Assembly (NCBI GenBank): GCA_964481475.1
Contig: CAYZTG010000011.1
Span: 1-27,077, forward strand
DNA: 27,077 nt
From: DUQU01 sp964481475
Lineage (GTDB): Bacteria > Bacillota_I > Bacilli_A > Acholeplasmatales > UBA5453
Direction of reading: 5' to 3'
Shown here: piece after piece, positions 22,756 to 27,077 of the stretch
How positions within the stretch are numbered: the first letter of the stretch is position 1
Layout: each line of letters begins with the position of its first letter
Program-made: the position numbers and the translations under genes
The notes under the pieces: model-generated
Seen by the model: only the letters and a program-made list of their open reading frames with translations
Told to the model about the DNA's origin: nothing
The model's database searches: none

Positions 22756-24123
22756 ATGGCTATTAAAGAATATAAAACAATTAAAGAAGTAGTTGGCCCT
22801 TTAATGGTTGTTAAAAACACTAAAGGTGTAACTTTTGATGAACTAGTTGAAATTAAACTAAAAAACGGTGAGTTAAGAATTGGTAAAGTTTTAGAAGCAA
22901 ACGAAGATTCTTGTTTAGTTCAGCTTTTTGAGTCGGCTCAAGGCTTAAAGATAGATGATGCAAAAGCAGTCTTTTTAGGACACGGGATTGAACTTGATTT
23001 ATCACCAGATATTTTAGGAAGAATCTTTGATGGAATGGGGAGACCTATTGATAATAAAGGCCCAATCTTAAAAGAGATTAGTAGAAATATTAACGGAGAA
23101 GCAATGAACCCATACGCAAGAGATTATCCGAGCGAATTCATTCAAACGGGAATTAGTGCTATTGATGGACTAAATACGTTAGTTAGAGGCCAAAAACTGC
23201 CAATCTTTTCTGGTTCTGGTTTACCTCATGCAAAACTAGCTGCCCAAATAGCAAGGCAAGCAGCTGTTTTAAAAGCAGACGATAAGTTTGCAGTTGTCTT
23301 TGGAGCTGTAGGGATTACTTTTGAAGAAGCTAACTACTTCATGGAAGATTTTAGAAAATCTGGAGCTATTGAAAGAGCTGTCATGTTTATCAACTTAGCA
23401 AATGACCCTGCCATTGAGAGAATTGCTACGCCAAGAATGGCAATCACGGCAGCGGAGTATTTAGCTTTTGAACTAGGAATGCATGTTTTAGTAATTTTAA
23501 CTGATATTACTAACTATGCTGAGGCGCTTAGAGAAGTTAGTGCTGCAAGAAAAGAAGTTCCGGGAAGAAGAGGATATCCAGGATATATGTATACTGACTT
23601 AGCTTCTTTATACGAAAGAGCTGGAAGAATTGTTAATAGTAAAGGATCAATAACGCAAATTCCCATTTTAACAATGCCGGAAGATGATAAGACACATCCA
23701 ATTCCTGACTTAACAGGATATATTACCGAGGGACAAATTATTTTAGCAAGAGAACTTAACCTAAGAAATATCGCACCTCCAATTGATGTTTTACCTTCCT
23801 TATCTAGACTAAAAGATAAAGGAATTGGTGAAGGAAAAACAAGAGAAGATCATGCTGATACGATGAACCAATTATTTGCCAATTATGCAAGAGGTAAAGA
23901 AGCGAAAGAATTAGCAACAATTTTAGGTGAGAGTGCCTTATCAGAAATAGATAAACTATATGCTAAGTTTGCTGAAGAATTTGAAACAAAATATATTAAC
24001 CAAGGTTTCGAAGAAAATAGAACAATCGAAGAAACACTAGATTTAGGTTGGGAGTTATTAAGAATACTCCCTGCTAGTGAGCTAAAAAGAATAAGTGAGA
24101 AAAATATTAAAAAATATTATTAA
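22756..24123 (+). CDS. ntpB: V-type ATPase subunit B
   Basis: 455 residues, the usual size. Non-catalytic nucleotide-binding subunit alternating with A in the head. Marks: YKTIKEVVGPLMVVKNT, GRIFDGMGRPIDN, NPYARDYPSEFIQTGISAID, LPIFSGSGLPHAKLAAQIAR (no Walker A Lys in P-loop position, as normal for B), LTDITNYAEALREVSAARKE, and PSLSRLKDKGIGEGKT with the arginine-finger Arg351. Starts 2 bases after subunit A. Confidence 0.97.
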   Translation: MAIKEYKTIKEVVGPLMVVKNTKGVTFDELVEIKLKNGELRIGKVLEANEDSCLVQLFESAQGLKIDDAKAVFLGHGIELDLSPDILGRIFDGMGRPIDNKGPILKEISRNINGEAMNPYARDYPSEFIQTGISAIDGLNTLVRGQKLPIFSGSGLPHAKLAAQIARQAAVLKADDKFAVVFGAVGITFEEANYFMEDFRKSGAIERAVMFINLANDPAIERIATPRMAITAAEYLAFELGMHVLVILTDITNYAEALREVSAARKEVPGRRGYPGYMYTDLASLYERAGRIVNSKGSITQIPILTMPEDDKTHPIPDLTGYITEGQIILARELNLRNIAPPIDVLPSLSRLKDKGIGEGKTREDHADTMNQLFANYARGKEAKELATILGESALSEIDKLYAKFAEEFETKYINQGFEENRTIEETLDLGWELLRILPASELKRISEKNIKKYY

Positions 24124-24125
24124 TT

Positions 24126-24755
24126 ATGCAAAAACAAATTAATCCAACAAGAATGGAACTAACAAAACTAAAGAACCAGCTTTTAATGACTAGAAGAGGT
24201 CATAAGCTTTTAAAAGATAAACAAGACGAAATGATTCGTGTTTTTATGTTGATTATTGAAGAAGCTAAAATATTAAGAACTGAAGTCAACCACAAACTAT
24301 CTTTAAGTATTAAGTCATACCAAAAAGCTTTATCAACAACCGATAGTTATCTTTTAAATGAAGCATTATTTGTTCCTGCCAATGAAGTTGAATTAAAATT
24401 CTCTAAAGAAAATGTCATGAGTGTTTATGTCCCCAAAATTGAGATTAAAGAAAATCAGTTAACTCAAATAACTTACGGACTTGCATATACACCACCGATG
24501 CTTGATAGTGCAGTAGTCTCTTTATTTAAACTACTACCTAGAATAATAAAACTAGCAGAGATTCAAAAGAAAATAGATATGTTAAGTTTAGAAATTGAAA
24601 AAACAAGAAGAAGAGTAAATGCTATTGAACATTTAATGATTCCAGAGTTAGAAGTTAATATTAAATCCATTCAAATGAAGTTAGAAGATAACGAAAGATC
24701 GAATACCGTTAGAATGATGAAATCTAAAGAAATAGTAACAAAAAGAGGTAAATAA
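24126..24755 (+). CDS. ntpD: V-type ATPase subunit D (central shaft)
   Basis: 209 residues, very near the Enterococcus length. N-terminal helix INPTRMELTKLKNQLLMTRR and C-terminal helix ...EKTRRRVNAIEHLMIPELE form the antiparallel coiled coil that turns inside the A3B3 head; the family signature RRRVNALE/RRRVNAIEH is present. Last gene of the operon; no ntpH or ntpJ homologue follows. The stop codon lies in the loop of the terminator hairpin. Confidence 0.95.
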   Translation: MQKQINPTRMELTKLKNQLLMTRRGHKLLKDKQDEMIRVFMLIIEEAKILRTEVNHKLSLSIKSYQKALSTTDSYLLNEALFVPANEVELKFSKENVMSVYVPKIEIKENQLTQITYGLAYTPPMLDSAVVSLFKLLPRIIKLAEIQKKIDMLSLEIEKTRRRVNAIEHLMIPELEVNIKSIQMKLEDNERSNTVRMMKSKEIVTKRGK

Positions 24756-24768
24756 TACCTCTTTTTTT
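24741..24768 (+). terminator. Intrinsic terminator of the V-ATPase operon
   Basis: 10-bp stem AAAAGAGGTA / TACCTCTTTT with a 5-nt loop holding the ntpD stop codon (TAA), then a T run. Confidence 0.88.
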
Positions 24769-24817
24769 ATTTTCATTTATCTTAAATTATGTAAAACACT
24801 CCTATTAATAAAATAAA

Positions 24818-24826
24818 TGATATAAT
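24818..24826 (+). promoter_or_regulatory. Extended -10 promoter of the DUF402 gene
   Basis: TGATATAAT at 24818-24826, 21 bases before the ATG at 24848, which has TAGGAG in front. Confidence 0.6.
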
Positions 24827-24847
24827 AAGCATAGTTAGGAGTTTAAT

Positions 24848-25393
24848 ATGAAACAGCTTAAAATTGGTTCAAAACTCTCAATTTTCGCTTATAAACATAA
24901 TAAAGAACTCCACCGGATGTGGATGAGTTCTGAGATTATTAAAAAAGAAAAGAATTTAATTATTTTAGGTAACTTAAGAACTAAAGTTATTGAAGCAAAC
25001 GGCAAAAGTTGGATGACTAAAGAACCATCAATCACATTTTTTTCAAGTAAATATTTTTTTAATATTATCGCTATGATAAAAAAAGATGGAATTTATTTCT
25101 ATTGTAATTTATCGAGTCCAAGTGTTATTGACAGCGAAGGACTTAAGTATATTGACTATGATCTTGACGTTAGAGTAACGCCAGACTTTAAGTATGCCAT
25201 TTTAGATGAGAATGAATATTTTGAAAACCAAAAACTATATAATTATTCGCCGGAAATTAAAAAAATTATTCAGGCTCATTTGAAAATATTAATTAGTCAA
25301 ATAGAAGAAAGGCAAATTCCTTTTAACCATAACTACATTTTAAAACTATATGAAGCAATTAATGACACTAATAAGCTTCTTTATTCTAAGTGA
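24848..25393 (+). CDS. DUF402 family protein (possible nucleoside tri-/diphosphate phosphatase)
   Basis: 181 residues, the standard length. Conserved DUF402 parts: WMTKEPSITFFSSKYFFNII, GIYFYCNLSSPSVIDSEGLK, IDYDLDVRVTPDFKYAILDENEYFENQ; the acidic IDYDLDV segment and following Asp/Glu line metal-binding beta strands in the solved family members. Staphylococcal and Bacillus members act as nucleotide phosphatases; the role here is inferred from the family. It has its own promoter after the V-ATPase terminator. The last gene before the decayed tail. Confidence 0.85.
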   Translation: MKQLKIGSKLSIFAYKHNKELHRMWMSSEIIKKEKNLIILGNLRTKVIEANGKSWMTKEPSITFFSSKYFFNIIAMIKKDGIYFYCNLSSPSVIDSEGLKYIDYDLDVRVTPDFKYAILDENEYFENQKLYNYSPEIKKIIQAHLKILISQIEERQIPFNHNYILKLYEAINDTNKLLYSK

Positions 25394-25400
25394 AATTGAA

Positions 25401-25568
25401 CTTTATTAATATATATTTTAATAAAGATAACGTAATAATAAGAGGTTTAGTATGATATTTTATCACTAAACGAAAGCAAGAGTTTATTTTAACAATAAAA
25501 CTAAGACAATACTTAAAAAATGTTTCTTAAGTTTGCTAAGACGGAGAGCTTCAATGACTTCGTTTTTT
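25401..25568 (+). ncRNA. Chain of RNA hairpins ending in a terminator; possible small RNA or structured 3' UTR
   Basis: No gene is present. In order: CTTTATTAA / TTAATAAAG (25401-25426, perfect 9 bp); GTTTAGT..GATA / TATCACTAAAC (25445-25471, 2-nt bulge); AGTTT-ATT / AAT-AAAACT (from 25481); ACTTAA / TTAAGT (25511-25532); and the terminator stem (25538-25566). AGCAA (25475-25479) can pair with TTGCT (25533-25537) and enclose the third and fourth hairpins. CTAAGAC occurs twice (25501, 25536). A weak promoter TTGAAC-17-TAATAA starts at 25396. I do not recognise an RNA family. Confidence 0.4.
25538..25568 (+). terminator. Intrinsic terminator (plus strand)
   Basis: Stem AAGACGGAG / CTTCGTTTT with two G-T pairs and an 11-nt loop, then a T run. 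It would end either the DUF402 message or a separate small RNA. Confidence 0.55.
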
Positions 25569-25593
25569 TAAAAACTTAGAATAGATGATACTG

Positions 25594-25622
25594 TAACAAA
25601 AAAACACTCATTGAGAGTGTTT
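25594..25622 (-). terminator. Intrinsic terminator for minus-strand transcription
   Basis: On the minus strand AAACACTC / GAGTGTTT with a 5-nt loop, followed by seven T. It lies downstream of the two minus-strand ORFs of the tail. The stretch 25623-25792 between them shows only stop-ridden frames and no recognisable element. Confidence 0.75.
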
Positions 25623-25792
25623 AAGTTGTTATTGCATCAAATTTAACAGCATTCTAAAGTGGATTTTTAGAAAACTGATCACGTGACCTCATCTACTTTA
25701 TAGAGACAGTTTCATTAATTAATCTAACTATAGAAAGGTCGCCTTAATTAGAACACAAGAAAAAATATTCTTTTTATTATGCTGTTCTCTAT

Positions 25793-26086
25793 TTAAATTA
25801 ATGAGCTTATAAGAATAATTCTCTCAGTTGAGATCTCACTTACAGATCTCTCAATATCAAATGATTTACTACCAATTTTTAGATTTAAATATAACGGATG
25901 ATCTTTACTTAAAACGATTATTACGTCTGGTTGTTTAGATAGATCAGTATCTAGTTGACTAAGAATTGCATTAAGAGAATTAAACTTTTCGTAGTTATCA
26001 CTTTTTATCACAATAAATGGATGATATGCTCCTGGATTTGGTCTAGAAGTTTTGTAGTCTAAGTATTTTTGATTTACCTCTAACAA
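25793..26086 (-). CDS. Small ORF of unknown function, possibly a gene remnant
   Basis: 97 residues from a TTG (26084-26086) with no ribosome site; an in-frame TGA lies just upstream. The protein has an ordinary composition (KYLDYKTSRPNPGAYHPFIV, VIIVLSKDHPLYLNLKIGSK) with alternating strands and helices, which suggests a once-real gene that may have lost its 5' end. I do not recognise the family. Same strand as the lipoprotein behind it, and followed by a minus-strand terminator. Confidence 0.4.
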   Translation of the reverse strand: MLEVNQKYLDYKTSRPNPGAYHPFIVIKSDNYEKFNSLNAILSQLDTDLSKQPDVIIVLSKDHPLYLNLKIGSKSFDIERSVSEISTERIILISSLI

Positions 26087-26100
26087 TAATCATTTATAGC

Positions 26101-26132
26101 AGTATAGATTAAATAATCAAACTTTCTATACT
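26101..26132. repeat. Inverted repeat between the two minus-strand ORFs
   Basis: Perfect 8-bp arms AGTATAGA (26101-26108) and TCTATACT (26125-26132) around a 16-nt loop. No T run on either side, so not a standard terminator. Confidence 0.5.
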
Positions 26133-26139
26133 CAATATC

Positions 26140-26501
26140 TTATAGAACTTCCACCTTGTTTATGAAATCATCAATATTATCTGCCGTCATTTGAAAAGTT
26201 TCATCTAGTGAATCTGTGTATTTTTGGATAGTTTTTGAAGTATCACTATAAATAAAAGTTGTATCATCGTTTAAATTTAAATAGTATTTTTGATTATAGT
26301 AATAAATGGATCCGTCCTGGTTTTCATAGTGCAATACTATGCCATCGGTATACTCTTTATTATTTGTCAAGCCTTCTAAAACTTGTGTTAGAGTTATATT
26401 TTCATAAGTTTCAGATATTTCTTTTCGAATATCGTCTTTAGATACAGTACAAGCACTTAAAGAAATTAAAGCAATTGCAACAATTATTAACATTTTTTCA
26501 T
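26140..26501 (-). pseudogene. Small lipoprotein gene with a one-base frameshift in its start region
   Basis: The open frame from ATG 26493 codes for 117 residues: a hydrophobic MLIIVAIALISLSAC with lipobox LSAC, then a soluble part (DDIRKEISETYENITLTQVL, GIVLHYENQDGSIYYYNQKY, TADNIDDFINKVEVL). That ATG has no ribosome site at a usable distance. The AGGAG at 26512-26516 instead serves an ATG at 26501, which runs into a stop after four codons. One more A in the run of six (26493-26498) would give MKKMLIIV..., a perfect lipoprotein start. So this is a sequencing error, a young pseudogene or a slippage-controlled gene. Family not recognised. Confidence 0.6.
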
Positions 26502-26503
26502 TT

Positions 26504-26760
26504 TTACGATTCTCCTTTTAAAGATTTATATTCTGCTATACAATAATAACCTTCATTATTGTCAAAAGTAATCAAAGTTCCCATTCCAATTATGTTCAAA
26601 CCATAAACCGGAACAATATACTAAACCAATTGGAAATTTGTTTCTTCTTTACCATTATCAACTGGTAAATTAAACAAATCAATGTTTTCGGAGATAATAG
26701 ATGCGACTCCATCTGCTAATCTGTTGTATAAATTTTTTAATGAATTGTAACAAGGATATA
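26504..26760 (-). pseudogene. Remnant of an unknown gene with an in-frame stop
   Basis: On the minus strand one frame runs from about 26758 to the TAA at 26504-26506 with a single TAG inside (26621-26623). The first part reads SLKNLYNRLADGVASIISEN, then IDLFNLPVDNGKEETNFQLV, stop; the second YIVPVYGLNIIGMGTLITF, then DNNEGYYCIAEYKSLKGES. A TAA also lies just upstream of the frame, so the 5' part is lost. The end overlaps the leader of the following lipoprotein gene, including its ribosome site, as in an operon. Family not recognised. Confidence 0.5.
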
Positions 26761-26944
26761 TTTATATTATAGAGTATTTTTTTTCAAGAACATTAAGAAA
26801 AAAAGTGTCAGTGTGAATATTTTAAATATAAATAGGATATAGAAAGAATAAGGGAAATATTATTAATCACTTGACGAAATAATAAGTGTGAAAATACTCT
26901 GATTTTTCATTTCCCATTTATATACGTGGTTTTTAACTAAAGAT
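26761..26944. other. Non-coding AT-rich stretch
   Basis: I see no open frame, RNA structure or repeat that I can support here. A TATAAT on the minus strand near 26770 and a TTGACG at about 26873 on the plus strand are isolated matches without the partner box. Confidence 0.5.
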
Positions 26945-26946
26945 AA

Positions 26947-26972
26947 AAAAATGCCCTCTATTGGGCATTTTT
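26947..26972 (-). terminator. Terminator after tRNA-Gly
   Basis: Stem AAAAATGCCC / GGGCATTTTT with a 6-nt loop; on the minus strand it is followed by two further T before the run is broken. It lies 44 bases after the tRNA 3' end. Confidence 0.8.
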
Positions 26973-27015
26973 GATTATGTTTTGAGTATTCTTATAATTA
27001 ATCAAAGATTATTTT

Positions 27016-27077
27016 TGGAGCGGGCGAGGGGAATCGAACCCCCATCTGATGCTTGGCAAGCACCTATACTAACCGTT
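27016..27077 (-). tRNA. tRNA-Gly(GCC), 3' part, cut by the window end
   Basis: On the minus strand the visible part holds the anticodon arm GGTGC-TTGCCAA-GCATC (anticodon GCC at 27055-27057), a T-arm GGGGG-TTCGATT-CCCCT, the 3' acceptor strand CGCCCGC, discriminator T and encoded CCA (27016-27018). The 5' acceptor strand and most of the D-arm lie beyond the window. Confidence 0.92.

Noticed and set aside
25440..25568. tracrRNA or other CRISPR-linked RNA
   Set aside because: The GTTTAG stem and GCAAG look faintly like a tracrRNA, but there is no repeat array and no cas gene in the window.
25640..25792. Transposase remnant on the minus strand
   Set aside because: A stop-broken frame can be read, but I cannot match it to any transposase and see no inverted-repeat ends.
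1..27077. CRISPR array, insertion sequence, origin of replication or prophage
   Set aside because: No spaced direct repeats, DDE/serine transposase, DnaA-box cluster or phage genes were seen.

Overview
The window is a low-GC chromosome segment (roughly 30% G+C by eye). It looks like a fermentative, anaerobic member of the Bacillota or of the Mycoplasmatota-like lineages that keep the standard genetic code: TGA is a working stop codon (for example at 4642-4644 and 6561-6563) and Trp is TGG. Gene content (fatty-acid-kinase-type FakA, V-type ATPase, 2-oxoacid:ferredoxin oxidoreductase, Ptb/Buk, guanine riboswitch) fits that group; a free-living Izemoplasma/Acholeplasma-like organism is a guess, not a proof. 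A run of ten N at 11636-11645 shows this is a draft scaffold.

Layout. (1) 1-1740: 3' part of fakA, then tRNA-Leu(GAG). (2) 2040-3410: a cyclophilin lipoprotein and an unknown lipoprotein. (3) 3523-9832: a tightly overlapped operon, leucine dehydrogenase - P-loop ATPase - ferredoxin subunit - alpha, beta and gamma subunits of a branched-chain 2-oxoacid:ferredoxin oxidoreductase - phosphate butyryltransferase - butyrate kinase, with a LacI/CcpA-like operator at the start site. It reads as oxidative fermentation of Leu/Ile/Val to branched fatty acids: deamination gives NADH, VOR gives acyl-CoA and reduced ferredoxin, and Ptb/Buk give ATP. (4) 9835-11883: an acetate-transporter-family gene (minus), an acylphosphatase-like gene, an orphan PqqD-like small protein, and a membrane protein broken by the assembly gap. 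(5) 12099-13481: CNNM/CBS/CorC transporter. (6) 13490-16400, minus strand: uracil permease and an AzgA-type purine permease, the latter behind a guanine-class riboswitch with an intrinsic terminator. (7) 16500-24768: a complete nine-gene V-type ATPase operon in the Enterococcus ntp order (H/G, I, K, E, C, F, A, B, D); the K subunit has the Na+-site residues, so the enzyme probably moves Na+. (8) 24848-25393: DUF402 protein. (9) 25394-27015: a gene-poor, partly decayed tail with a chain of RNA hairpins, two broken or doubtful ORFs and one clear pseudogene remnant, ending in the 3' part of tRNA-Gly(GCC).

Most promoters I can see carry an extended -10 (TGn-TATAAT) with a weak -35. Convergent genes share palindromic terminators that often contain the stop codons themselves. 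The most interesting single item is the purine riboswitch: 8 nt covering its L2 loop and the start of the P2 3' strand are perfectly complementary to the 5' arm of its terminator, suggesting an unusual antiterminator.
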